Below, piece by piece: positions 43,011 through 51,405 of a DNA stretch of 64,000 bases. The DNA is from Streptomyces sp. 1331.2. Lineage in GTDB: Bacteria > Actinomycetota > Actinomycetes > Streptomycetales > Streptomycetaceae. How positions within the stretch are numbered: position 1 is the first letter of the stretch; the number at the start of each line of letters is the position of its first letter. Under the pieces are notes generated by a model. It made no database searches. It saw nothing but the letters and a program-made list of their open reading frames with translations, and was not told where the DNA came from. The DNA lies in contig NZ_OBMJ01000001.1 in NCBI RefSeq assembly GCF_900199205.1, forward strand, positions 6,255,001 to 6,319,000, written 5' to 3'. The position numbers and the translations under genes were made by a program.

Positions 43011-44258
43011 TCAGTCGGCCGCCGGGGCGATCTCGTACATCCCGGGGCCGTCCAGGTAGCGCACCGTGTTGAGGTCGCGCTGCAGGACGGCGTCCACCGG
43101 GTGGCTGAGCGTCAGGGTAGCCGGGTATTCGCGATCGTAGGTTGTCGCGGTGATCGCGTCGTCGGGCTTCACCAGCACGGTGAGGGAGCGGAAGCTCGCC
43201 AGCTGCTTGAGCTGGTCCAGCGCGCGGTAGCCCCGGAGCCGGCCCGAAGCGGGAGCGACCAGCGCCGCCCAGGCGAACGCGTGCCGCCGCTGGTAGGGCC
43301 GGCCCGCCCGGGCGCGGAACCGCTCGGGCCGGACGTAGGCGTCGACGGTCCACTCCAGCTGGCCCTCGCCCAGGACGTCGGCCGTGTAGTACGGCAGCCC
43401 CGAAACGCGGGCGCCCACCTCGACCAGCCGTGGGCCGTCCGGAGTCAGCTTGATCTCCAGGTGCGCCGCGCCGTACCGGATGCCGAGGGCGTCCAGCACC
43501 CGGCGGCCGTAGCCGAAGAGCTCGCCGACCGGCTGTTCGTCGGAGCGCAGCAGCACCTGCGCGGTCACCAGGTCACGCACCCCGTTGGCCTGGATCCGCT
43601 CGGTGCGCCAGGCGTCGGTCAGCTGGTGCACACCCGCGCAACTGACCGTGTTCACGATGTACTCGGCGCCCACCAGGTACTCCTGGGCGACGACCTCGGT
43701 GATCGGCTCGCCCAGCACCGTACGGCGGCTGCGCAGCCTGCGCAGCGCGGCGACCGAGTCCTGCGGCAGGTCGCAGAACGACACGCCGGCACCCCAGTAG
43801 CCGCGCAGGGGCTTGACGACCACGGTCCCGCCCGCTTTCTCGTGCCAGGCCAGTAGTTCGGCTTCGTCGCCGGTGCGCAGCTGCCGCATGCCGGGGACGC
43901 CCTGCGCCTTGATCGTTTCGATCTGCACGTACTTGTCGCGTCGGGCGCTGCTCAGGGCCGTGCCGTTGGAGGCCAGCCCCAGCCGCTCGGAGAGGGCGTC
44001 GGCGAGCTCCACGCCGGTCTCGCGACCGGCCACGACCGCGGCCGGCCCCAGCGCGGCCAGCCGCGCGGCCAGGACGTCCAACTCGCCGTCGTGGAGCAGC
44101 ACATGTGCGAAGGCCCGGTTGTCCACCGGATCGACTCCGACCGGAGGAGCGGGCGAGCTCCGGACCTGGATCACCTCGCCGCCCACCGAGGCGAACGCGC
44201 CGGTGAACCCGAAGGACGTGCCGAACGCGTCGACGACCGCGACACGGAATGCTGACAT
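43011..44258 (-). CDS. ATP-grasp ligase
   Basis: 415-aa ATP-grasp enzyme, complete. Start ATG 44258 (MSAFRVAVVDAFGTSFGF). Motifs: lysine strand TVVVKPLRGYWGAG, EYLVGAEYIVNTVSCAGVH, and metal-binding AAHLEIKLTPDGPRLVEVGAR. Strongly similar in layout to the protein at 1-1131. Likely joins an amino acid to another carboxylate or amine by acyl phosphate. Its gene begins 11 bp after the PrnB-like gene stop, so the two form an operon and may act on the same molecule. Confidence 0.92.
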   Translation of the reverse strand: MSAFRVAVVDAFGTSFGFTGAFASVGGEVIQVRSSPAPPVGVDPVDNRAFAHVLLHDGELDVLAARLAALGPAAVVAGRETGVELADALSERLGLASNGTALSSARRDKYVQIETIKAQGVPGMRQLRTGDEAELLAWHEKAGGTVVVKPLRGYWGAGVSFCDLPQDSVAALRRLRSRRTVLGEPITEVVAQEYLVGAEYIVNTVSCAGVHQLTDAWRTERIQANGVRDLVTAQVLLRSDEQPVGELFGYGRRVLDALGIRYGAAHLEIKLTPDGPRLVEVGARVSGLPYYTADVLGEGQLEWTVDAYVRPERFRARAGRPYQRRHAFAWAALVAPASGRLRGYRALDQLKQLASFRSLTVLVKPDDAITATTYDREYPATLTLSHPVDAVLQRDLNTVRYLDGPGMYEIAPAAD

Positions 44259-44269
44259 CGGTTGCCTGC

Positions 44270-45448
44270 CTACTGGTTGGCCGGAGTGGAGCCGGGGCGG
44301 GCGAGATCGGCGCGAAGCGCGAGGAGCCGGTACACCGCATTGGTGAGCACGTTCCGGACACTGAACCCCGACGTGCCGGGGTCCCGGCCGTCCAGGATGT
44401 CGTGTTCGCCGCCCTGCTCGCGGATGTCGCGACGGGTCAGCCCGGTCCGCTCCCGGAACGCCTCGGGGAGCGCGTGCCGGGTGACGCCCAGGTGCGCCAT
44501 CCGGAAGTCCACGAACTTGTCGATCACCCTGACCAACCGGTCGCGGCCCGCGGGGTCGAGCACCAGCCGTCCGTCCCGCAGCTGCTGGGACACGTTCGCC
44601 CCGCGGATGGAGTCCCCCCGCCACCGCGCGATGACGGGCCGGGACCATGAGGGGAAGTAGGACATCGACTGGTCCAGGAAGATGCCGTACTCCTTCGACG
44701 GCGGCAGCAGGGCCAGTTCGAGGAGGTGGACACTGGGCATGAACGCACCGCTCGCGCCGCGCGGGCCGCCGGGATGGCCCATGTGGTAGGGGCGGAACCG
44801 GTTGAACGCCTGCTGCGACAGCTTGCGGTACCTGGCCATGTGCCGCGTGAACTCCGCAAGGTACTCGACGACGTCGTCCAGGACCGCGGCCGGTCGGGCG
44901 GCGGCCGCCGGCAGGACCAGCGAGCGCAGGCCGTAGGCGGCCGATTTGGCCCATGGTTCGGAGAGGTGGTGGCCGAGGTAGAAGTCCCGTTCGAGCGCGG
45001 CGTCCCGGCCTGCGGAGAACACCCGGATGTCCCCGCTGCGCCGGTATTCCTCGCAGTTGACGTCGATCAGGAGTTCATAGCTCAGATGGGGATCCAGGGC
45101 GGGGAACCTGGCGCACTGGGCGGATATCAGCTCGGCCAGGGCGCGGGGCGCGGCGTGCGGCCCTGCGGGCGCGTAGCCGCTGAGCAGGAAGAGCAGATCG
45201 AGCTGGAGGAGCCGCGCGGTCCGCTCGTCGTCCTCGGAGAGGCACTGCGGAGTGACTTTCCGGAGCATCTGCTCGTACGAGTCGGTGAGTTGATCATATG
45301 TCAGGCGTCCTGCCGAGAGGTCGCTGAGGGCGGCGGGAAGGCTGCACAGGACGTAGTCGCGCAGCGGTGAGCCCGCGCGACCGGTGGCGGGAGAAGCGTG
45401 CTGCCGGGGGTGGTGTGCGACACCGTCGAAAAGTTGGCTGCTGTTCAC
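44270..45448 (-). CDS. PrnB/IDO-like heme protein (DUF1864)
   Basis: 392 aa from GTG 45448 with AGGAG upstream. It contains FRPYHMGHPGGPRGASGAF followed by MPSVHLLELALLP; the PGG..GASGAF pattern resembles the heme-pocket loop of PrnB and indoleamine 2,3-dioxygenase relatives. PrnB (monodechloroaminopyrrolnitrin synthase) rearranges 7-chlorotryptophan in pyrrolnitrin synthesis. The assignment rests on motif resemblance, with no run alignment. Operon with an ATP-grasp ligase suggests a tryptophan- or indole-derived metabolite (inference). Confidence 0.65.
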   Translation of the reverse strand: MNSSQLFDGVAHHPRQHASPATGRAGSPLRDYVLCSLPAALSDLSAGRLTYDQLTDSYEQMLRKVTPQCLSEDDERTARLLQLDLLFLLSGYAPAGPHAAPRALAELISAQCARFPALDPHLSYELLIDVNCEEYRRSGDIRVFSAGRDAALERDFYLGHHLSEPWAKSAAYGLRSLVLPAAAARPAAVLDDVVEYLAEFTRHMARYRKLSQQAFNRFRPYHMGHPGGPRGASGAFMPSVHLLELALLPPSKEYGIFLDQSMSYFPSWSRPVIARWRGDSIRGANVSQQLRDGRLVLDPAGRDRLVRVIDKFVDFRMAHLGVTRHALPEAFRERTGLTRRDIREQGGEHDILDGRDPGTSGFSVRNVLTNAVYRLLALRADLARPGSTPANQ

Positions 45449-45569
45449 GTCTGCTCCTGGTCGGCCGCCGCGACGGCCTGTGACGGCATTGGGGTCGGTG
45501 TTGCCCGGAGGCCCGGCTGTCTGCCGGGGCCTGTACCGGTGGCGCCGAGGCCGTGCGGGCACCGGTAGC

Positions 45570-46409
45570 TCACTGCCCCGCCGGGAAGTCGGCGGCGGCG
45601 CTCGCCTCGGCCCACTTCCGCGTCTCCTCCGCGCGCGCCTCACCGGCGGCCAGGGCGACGGTCACGGCCTGGGCGCCGAGCAGTAGCCGGCGCGGCGGGT
45701 CGTCGTGGCCGACGACGTCGATGATCACCTGGGCGGCGCGGGCCGGGTCGCCGGGCTGCGTGCCGGTGTTCTCCCGCCGGTACCGGTTCATGGCGCCGAC
45801 GGTCTCCTCGTAGTCGGGCCCCACCGGGTGCAGCTCCATGGACGAGCCCTGCCAGTCCGTTCGGAAGGCTCCGGGCTCGACGATGACCACCTTCACCCCG
45901 AACGGGGCGACCTCGCCGGCCAGTACTTCGGAGAAGCCCTCGACGGCGAATTTCGCGCTCTGGTAGGCGCCCATGCCCGGGGTGCCTCCGACCCGGCCGC
46001 CCAGAGACGAGAACTGCACGAACACTCCCGACCGCTGCTCGCGCAGCACCGGCAGCGCGGCCCGGGTGACGTTGACGACCCCGAAGAAGTTCGCCTCGAA
46101 CTGCTCGCGGAAGTCCTGGTCCGTCATCTCCTCGATCGGGCCGCTGTTGGCGTATCCGGCGTTGTTCACCACCACGTCCAGCCGCCCGAACGCCGTGACC
46201 GCGCTGTCCACCGCGGCACGGGCCGCAGCCGCGTCGGTCACATCCAAGGCCGCGGTGCGGACCTGCGCCCCGTAGCGGGAGACCTGGTCCGCCAGCTGCT
46301 CCGGTCGCCGAGCCGTCGCCAGGACCTGCTCTCCGTTCTCCAGAACCGCTTCGGTCAGGCGCCGCCCGAAGCCCCGGGACGCGCCGGTGATCAACCACGT
46401 GCGAGTCAT
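45570..46409 (-). CDS. Short-chain dehydrogenase/reductase
   Basis: 279-aa classical SDR. Cofactor motif TGASRGFG (residues 8-15), NNAG, catalytic Ser in FSSLGGRVGG and YQSAK (Tyr/Lys). NADP(H) preference is likely because of the Arg after the glycine-rich loop. ATG 46409 is preceded by AAGGGG. A GTCATATGAC + GGATG element lies 66 bp upstream, which groups it with the other genes that carry this box. Substrate unknown. Confidence 0.93.
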   Translation of the reverse strand: MTRTWLITGASRGFGRRLTEAVLENGEQVLATARRPEQLADQVSRYGAQVRTAALDVTDAAAARAAVDSAVTAFGRLDVVVNNAGYANSGPIEEMTDQDFREQFEANFFGVVNVTRAALPVLREQRSGVFVQFSSLGGRVGGTPGMGAYQSAKFAVEGFSEVLAGEVAPFGVKVVIVEPGAFRTDWQGSSMELHPVGPDYEETVGAMNRYRRENTGTQPGDPARAAQVIIDVVGHDDPPRRLLLGAQAVTVALAAGEARAEETRKWAEASAAADFPAGQ

Positions 46410-46475
46410 GTCAAGCCCCTTCTGTCTGTGGTGAGACCATCGGTCATCACTGTCCCGTGCGGTGAATCCGTCGCA

Positions 46476-46490
46476 CATCCGTCATATGAC
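46476..46490 (-). promoter_or_regulatory. GTCANNTGAC box upstream of the SDR
   Basis: Reading toward the SDR: GTCATATGAC then GGATG (46490 to 46476). It ends 66 bp before the start codon at 46409. The 10-bp core is a perfect palindrome; the directional GATG side faces the gene, as in the other copies. Confidence 0.7.
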
Positions 46491-46661
46491 GCTGAGTCCG
46501 CGATGCCGGCCAGGTCGAGCGTGACTGAATCCGTGCAGCTCAGCCGACCGCGGTGTTCGTATGACTGCAGCCGGCGGGGCGGACGCTCGGGGCCGGCCGC
46601 GGAGAGCGGCCGGAGGTGGGGAGATGCTGTGGCGCCCGGGGGAGGCCGGGCGCCACGGGGG

Positions 46662-49600
46662 TCAGCCGGTGACCGGCAGGAAGCTCCAGTGGAGCTTGGG
46701 TGCGGTGGACGCGGGGCTGCTGATCGTCGCCACGTCGGAGGACGCGCTCCGGGTGAGGTTCAGCTGCTCCACGGGGGTGGTGCGGTTGGTCAGGAGGGTC
46801 CCGTTCGAGCCGTCGGGTGTCGCGCACCACAGGTAGCCGTCGTCGTTGGGGCGGAAGCCGCCCATGGTGACGGCGCTGCCGTCCAGCGGCTGCCCCGGAT
46901 GGGCCGCCGTCGAGTTGACGTACTGCCCCTGGTTGACCAGGTAGAAGCAGGCGTCCGAGCCGATCCGACCCGCGGAGACCGTACCGAACCGCTGGTTGCC
47001 GTTGTGCCCGTTCGGGGCGAAGAACAGCGGGTGGGGCGCGGTCTCCAGATCGTCCACCGTGAGCGCCGAGGGCTGGGACCCGTTGTCCCCGGAGACGATC
47101 TCGTTGAGGCCCGCGGCCTCGCGGGGGTCCTGGAGGAACCAGCGCTGGGCGGCCGAGCCGTCGTAGTCGCGGCCGGCCAGCGCCTGGCCGCTGCCGACGT
47201 CGGTGAGGAACTGCCGGGTGACGTAGTTCTGCAGGGTCCAGGTGCCGTCGAGCTGGTCGACCGGCGCCCAGAGCTGGTCCAGTGCCGCGTTCGGCCACAG
47301 CACCGTCCGCGCGTTTCGGGTGCCGCCCTCCTGCCCCAGGTAGCGGCCGCTGAAGGGAACGTTCGCGTGGAACAGGCGGTAGTAGCCGGGGTACTCGGGG
47401 TCGGGCGTCAGGCTGAACACCTGCGACGGGAGGTTCGCCTGGTCGATCGGCTGATCGGCGACCACGTGGCTGGTGCCGGAGGGGCCGGCCACGTTGGTGG
47501 TGGCGGCGCTGCGCACCACGACCTGGGCGGGCACGGCCTGCGCGGCCTGCTGCTGCGCCGGCGCCTGCTGGTCGGGCAGGTTGGCGAGGGTGAAGACGAC
47601 GGGGTAGTGGTCCGACGTGGTCAGGTTGACCCGCACGGCTCCGGTGACGCTGGGCTGCGCCTGGACCGCGGGAACGACCGCGTAGTCGATGGTCGAGGAC
47701 GGCGCCGTGCTGGTGACCAGCGGCGTCGGGCGCGTGGGCAGTTGCTGGGAGTGGATGGTGAAGTCCGGGGCGATCGCGGCCTGCAGGCTGTCCACGGCGC
47801 GGTTGTAGTCGCCCATCGCGATCCAGGGCAGGTCGGTGCCCCTCAACTGCTCCCGGATGTTGTGCAGGAGCTGGGGGTCGTCGCTGCCGCTGCCCGAGGA
47901 TCCGTGCACCGAGAAGTAGACGACGCCGCCGACGTTGATGCCGAGCGCGGGGCGGGAGTCCGTGCCGTCGGTGATCCTGCCCTCCCGGGTGGTGTACACG
48001 CCGTTGCGGTCGACCCGGGTGCGGCTGAAGACTGCCATGTTCACCCGCCCGACCGTTCCCGGCCTGGGACTGGTGTCCGTGTGCAGCCAGTACAGGAACC
48101 CCGTGGGCCGGGCGGCGCTGCCGATCCGGTACTCCTGGACCGGAACGGTGAATCCACCGTTGTCGAACCACTGGGTGTTGGCGGTCGCGATGTCCCCCAG
48201 GAACGTGGCGCCGCGGGGCGGAGCGCCGGCCTCCTGCAGGGCGATGACGTCGGCTCCGGCCTGCCCGAAGCCGCGCCCGTACAGCTGTGGCAGGTCGTTG
48301 GCGTACTTGTTGCCGTTGGCGTCGGGGGTGTCCGCCCCCTGCATGTTCCAGGTGGCGACCTTGCGCGTGTTGTCGTCGCGCGGTTCGAGTCCGCCGGTGT
48401 CCGCCAGGAACAGCGACGGCCGCTTGCCCGTGTCGAGGGGCACGACACCCTTGTTCGTGTAGTCGAGGGTCTCCCGGCCGCCCCAGTCCGGGATCGCCTG
48501 GCCGTCCTGGCTCAGCGGCTGGAACCGGTCGGGGGCGCCGGCGGCGGAGCCGAACTGGAAGGCCGTGCCGGACTGCGTGCCGTAGGGCGCGTAGGGCTCG
48601 TACGCCCCGCCCGGTGTGGTCTGCTTGACCATCGTGTTGTCGTGGAAGACGTTCTGCGGGCCCGAGGAACCGGACCACTTGACCGCCTTGGGGCCGGCCG
48701 CCCACCAGATCGGGTACCAGGTGCCTTCGTCGACCTCGCCGCCCTCGCCACCGCAGTTGGTCTGGCAGCTGCCCGAGCGGTGCTCGTACGGGACCCTCAG
48801 TTTGTTCTGCTCGAAGAGGTTGTTGTGTTCCCAGCCCCCGTGCAGGTTCAGGTCCGAGTCGAGGTCGTTGCGGAAGGCGACGTTGCCGCTGGCCGACCAC
48901 TGGAAGGTGAAGTGGCGCAGGTTGCGGCTGAGGTTGTAGGCGTACAGCGAGTCCCAGACGCGGCTGCCGCGCAGGTAGCCGTTGCCGCCCTTGCCCTTGT
49001 TCCAGGCACCGTCGAAGCTGTTGCGCTCGATCTGGAGGTTGCGGGCGTCCTCGGTGACGATCGGGTGCGAGCCGGTCATCTCGGCCTTCAGACCGCGTAC
49101 CCAGTCGTTGGCGGCCCACTTGAAGACGATGCCGTGCATCGCGTACTCGGGGGCCATGTTGCCGTAGTTGTGCACGGCCTGGTCGGGGGTCAGCTGGTAG
49201 GTGCCGCCGCCGAGCTTGGGCAGGCCGTTCATGTCCTGGGTGAAGGCGAAGTCCTCGAAGCCGACGCCCTGGACGACCTTGAGCGGGGTGACCTTGCTGG
49301 CGTACGGCTTGTCGCCCAGGGCGGGGGAGCCGTCGGAGGTGGAGTCGACGGGCAGGTCCCACTCCAGCGGGCGGTCCAGAGTGACGGTCTTGGCCGCCGC
49401 GTCCAGGGAGTTGACCCGGAACATCTGCTGGCGCATGTGCAGGTTGTCCATCTGGCTGCGGTCGGACACGCCCTGCTGCTCGTAGAACTTGACGCTGTTG
49501 GCCGCTCCGACCCAGACGTAGCCGCCCGGGGAGAACTTCTTCATGTCCGCCTTGGCGTCCAGCTGCACGGTGCTCTGGCCCTGGCGGGCCGCGTAGCCGG

Positions 49601-50381
49601 GGTCGGCGGCCGGGGCGGCGACCTTGATGCCGGAGGCCCAGTGCTGGTTGACGCTGCCCTCGAAGATGTCCTTGCGGTTGGTGGGGGCGGCCGCCCAGTC
49701 GTCCTGGTAGCGGTCGGCGATGTCGTGGGTCTGCACCCGGAACAGGCCGCGGCCGGGCCAGATCCAGCCGCCGGTGCCGACGTCGCTGCCGCTGCCGGCC
49801 TTCATGCTGTCCTGGTCCCAGCGGCCGTTGACCAGGGTGTCGTAGCGGGTGTTGACGTCCGGCCGGAACACCAGCCGGGTGCCGCCGTCGCCGGAGCCCT
49901 GCCCGCGCAGGACCAGGTAGTCGGCGTCGACGTAGATCTGCCGGGACACGTCGATCCGCCCGGCCGGCAGGGAGATGAGCGAGAGCCGGTTGAAGTTGGC
50001 GTTCGGCGAGCAGTTGGCCTTGACCTCGTCGATGGCCTTCTGCAGCCCGGCGGTGTCGTCGGCGCCGTCGTTCGCCCGCACGCCGTATCGGGCGGCGAGC
50101 ACGTCCGGGGTGATGCGGCAACCGGGATCGTCGGTCAGGTCACCGTCACTGGGCAGCTGCTGGCCGCCCCGGAAGCCCACGCGGGACCAGTCCGGCATCC
50201 CGGGGGGCGGCGACGTGCGGTTGGCGAAGCTCAGGTCCGGGCCGTCGGCCCCGGGGCCGGCCGTCACCGCGGTGGCGGGGGCTGCCGCTTCGAGGACGGG
50301 CGCAGCCGAGGCGAGGGCCGGGACGGTGAGGGAGAGCAGCAGGCCGGACAGCAGCGCGGCCGCTGGTCGAAGACGTTTGAT
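46662..50381 (-). CDS. Secreted beta-helix / CdtB-like nuclease / lectin-like fusion
   Basis: About 1239 aa. The first ATG/GTG start is GTG 50267, but the frame is open 38 codons upstream and those encode a perfect signal peptide (KRLRPAAALLSGLLLSLTVP, ALASA) beginning at an ATC (50379-50381) with GGAAGGAA before it. Domains: pectate-lyase-3-like beta-helix (about 60-650); CdtB/DNase I-like domain (about 675-930) with VATWNMQG, ALQEAG, YFSVHGSSGSGSDD, MGDYNRAV, TIDYAVV and TSDHYPVVF; C-terminal ricin-like region (950-1239) rich in QLW and YL strands. All CdtB catalytic motifs are kept. Downstream of the I36-like gene. Likely a secreted nuclease or toxin with a carbohydrate-binding tail. Confidence 0.88.
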   Translation of the reverse strand: MKRLRPAAALLSGLLLSLTVPALASAAPVLEAAAPATAVTAGPGADGPDLSFANRTSPPPGMPDWSRVGFRGGQQLPSDGDLTDDPGCRITPDVLAARYGVRANDGADDTAGLQKAIDEVKANCSPNANFNRLSLISLPAGRIDVSRQIYVDADYLVLRGQGSGDGGTRLVFRPDVNTRYDTLVNGRWDQDSMKAGSGSDVGTGGWIWPGRGLFRVQTHDIADRYQDDWAAAPTNRKDIFEGSVNQHWASGIKVAAPAADPGYAARQGQSTVQLDAKADMKKFSPGGYVWVGAANSVKFYEQQGVSDRSQMDNLHMRQQMFRVNSLDAAAKTVTLDRPLEWDLPVDSTSDGSPALGDKPYASKVTPLKVVQGVGFEDFAFTQDMNGLPKLGGGTYQLTPDQAVHNYGNMAPEYAMHGIVFKWAANDWVRGLKAEMTGSHPIVTEDARNLQIERNSFDGAWNKGKGGNGYLRGSRVWDSLYAYNLSRNLRHFTFQWSASGNVAFRNDLDSDLNLHGGWEHNNLFEQNKLRVPYEHRSGSCQTNCGGEGGEVDEGTWYPIWWAAGPKAVKWSGSSGPQNVFHDNTMVKQTTPGGAYEPYAPYGTQSGTAFQFGSAAGAPDRFQPLSQDGQAIPDWGGRETLDYTNKGVVPLDTGKRPSLFLADTGGLEPRDDNTRKVATWNMQGADTPDANGNKYANDLPQLYGRGFGQAGADVIALQEAGAPPRGATFLGDIATANTQWFDNGGFTVPVQEYRIGSAARPTGFLYWLHTDTSPRPGTVGRVNMAVFSRTRVDRNGVYTTREGRITDGTDSRPALGINVGGVVYFSVHGSSGSGSDDPQLLHNIREQLRGTDLPWIAMGDYNRAVDSLQAAIAPDFTIHSQQLPTRPTPLVTSTAPSSTIDYAVVPAVQAQPSVTGAVRVNLTTSDHYPVVFTLANLPDQQAPAQQQAAQAVPAQVVVRSAATTNVAGPSGTSHVVADQPIDQANLPSQVFSLTPDPEYPGYYRLFHANVPFSGRYLGQEGGTRNARTVLWPNAALDQLWAPVDQLDGTWTLQNYVTRQFLTDVGSGQALAGRDYDGSAAQRWFLQDPREAAGLNEIVSGDNGSQPSALTVDDLETAPHPLFFAPNGHNGNQRFGTVSAGRIGSDACFYLVNQGQYVNSTAAHPGQPLDGSAVTMGGFRPNDDGYLWCATPDGSNGTLLTNRTTPVEQLNLTRSASSDVATISSPASTAPKLHWSFLPVTG

Positions 50382-50483
50382 GGGAGTTCCTTCCGTGTCA
50401 TCGGATGGTTCCGGGGCGGGTGCCGGGGGCAGTGGCGAGCGGGGCGGATCCGTCAGGCACCGCTCTCGGGCCGGACTCTGCTG

Positions 50484-50933
50484 CTATGGGCACCAGAACT
50501 GGAGGGAGGAGATCCGGTCGTTGACGTAGTACTTGGAGCTTCCGGTGCCGTAGTCGGCCGTCGCACCCCAGTGCCACGTCTCGGTGTAGTCCAGGTCGGA
50601 GGGGTGGAGCTCGCCGTACGGGTCGTCCATGAACTTGACCGAGCACTGCGAGTTGTTGATCCAGGACGACACCTGGTTGTCGGCGATCTCCCCGTTCAGG
50701 AAGTGGACCTGCGTGAGGCGCACGATCGCCGCGTTGCCACCGGCCGGGGGAGGCGTGACGATCGCCTTCGAACCCGTCCCGCCCTCGTGCTGGTAGAGGC
50801 AGAGCGCCCACGCGGGGCAGCCGTCGTAGGGCGGGTTCGCCGCGGACGCCGGAGTCGCCGTGGCGATCAGCGCCGCGCCGGCGAGGGCGGTCGCGACGGC
50901 GGCGGACTTCAGCCGGAGGGATGTGCGGGCCAT
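50484..50933 (-). CDS. Secreted peptidase inhibitor I36-like protein
   Basis: 149 aa. Signal peptide SLRLKSAAVATALAGAALIA, ATPASA cleavage near residue 31. The mature part opens CPAWALCLYQHEGGTGSK, the start of the I36/beta-gamma-crystallin-like fold, with later DNQVSSWINNSQCSVKF. Such proteins inhibit metalloproteases extracellularly. Start ATG 50933. The next gene on this strand (CdtB-like fusion) begins 103 bp after its stop, so co-transcription is possible. A GTCANNTGAC box lies 154 bp upstream. Confidence 0.85.
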   Translation of the reverse strand: MARTSLRLKSAAVATALAGAALIATATPASAANPPYDGCPAWALCLYQHEGGTGSKAIVTPPPAGGNAAIVRLTQVHFLNGEIADNQVSSWINNSQCSVKFMDDPYGELHPSDLDYTETWHWGATADYGTGSSKYYVNDRISSLQFWCP

Positions 50934-51087
50934 GGTGGAACTCGCTTTCGGGGGTCGGCCTGTAGAGCCGATACAGGCTGGGTGACATTGCTTGCGCGCG
51001 GCCATCGAGGGGTACGGTCGGGCAGAGGGGGCACGACGCATCGAGCGGAACCGCTGGCCAACCGTGCTTCACCGCCGCGCGTCGGCA

Positions 51088-51102
51088 CATCAGTCATCTG
51101 AC
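51088..51102 (-). promoter_or_regulatory. GTCANNTGAC box upstream of I36/CdtB-like genes
   Basis: Toward the minus-strand genes it reads GTCAGATGAC then TGATG; it ends 154 bp before the start at 50933. The 472-bp space 50934-51405 contains this box and an oppositely oriented one at 51205. Confidence 0.7.
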
Positions 51103-51204
51103 TGCGGGAGCCGACTGGTTGATCGCGTCGGTTGCACGTCGGGCGGTGAGCCACGGCCGGGGGGTGAGCGGGCCTGGTTCGGGGCTTGACGGAGCGGACG
51201 TACC

Positions 51205-51219
51205 GTCAAATGACCGATG
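51205..51219 (+). promoter_or_regulatory. GTCANNTGAC box upstream of LAL regulator
   Basis: GTCAAATGACCGATG on the plus strand, 186 bp before the regulator start at 51406. It faces opposite to the box at 51088, consistent with divergent control and autoregulation. Confidence 0.7.
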
Positions 51220-51405
51220 TCGAACGGTGGTGCGGAACCGACGACGGAGAACGCACGCCCGCCCCGAAGGGACACACCGTGTCCGTACCTCCCGCGCCAC
51301 CGGCCCGGGGACGGCCGGGGACGACCGGATCCGTGCGGCTCAGCCGGCCCCGCTCTTCGTAGGATGGGTGTAGCTCCTCCGGGAGGAACTCGTACCGGAG
51401 GATTC

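Noticed and set aside
45705..51101. A 1798-codon open frame on the plus strand opposite the CdtB-like gene
   Set aside because: Antisense to genes with clear domains; typical empty frame in very GC-rich DNA, Val/Gly/Asp/Arg-rich composition.
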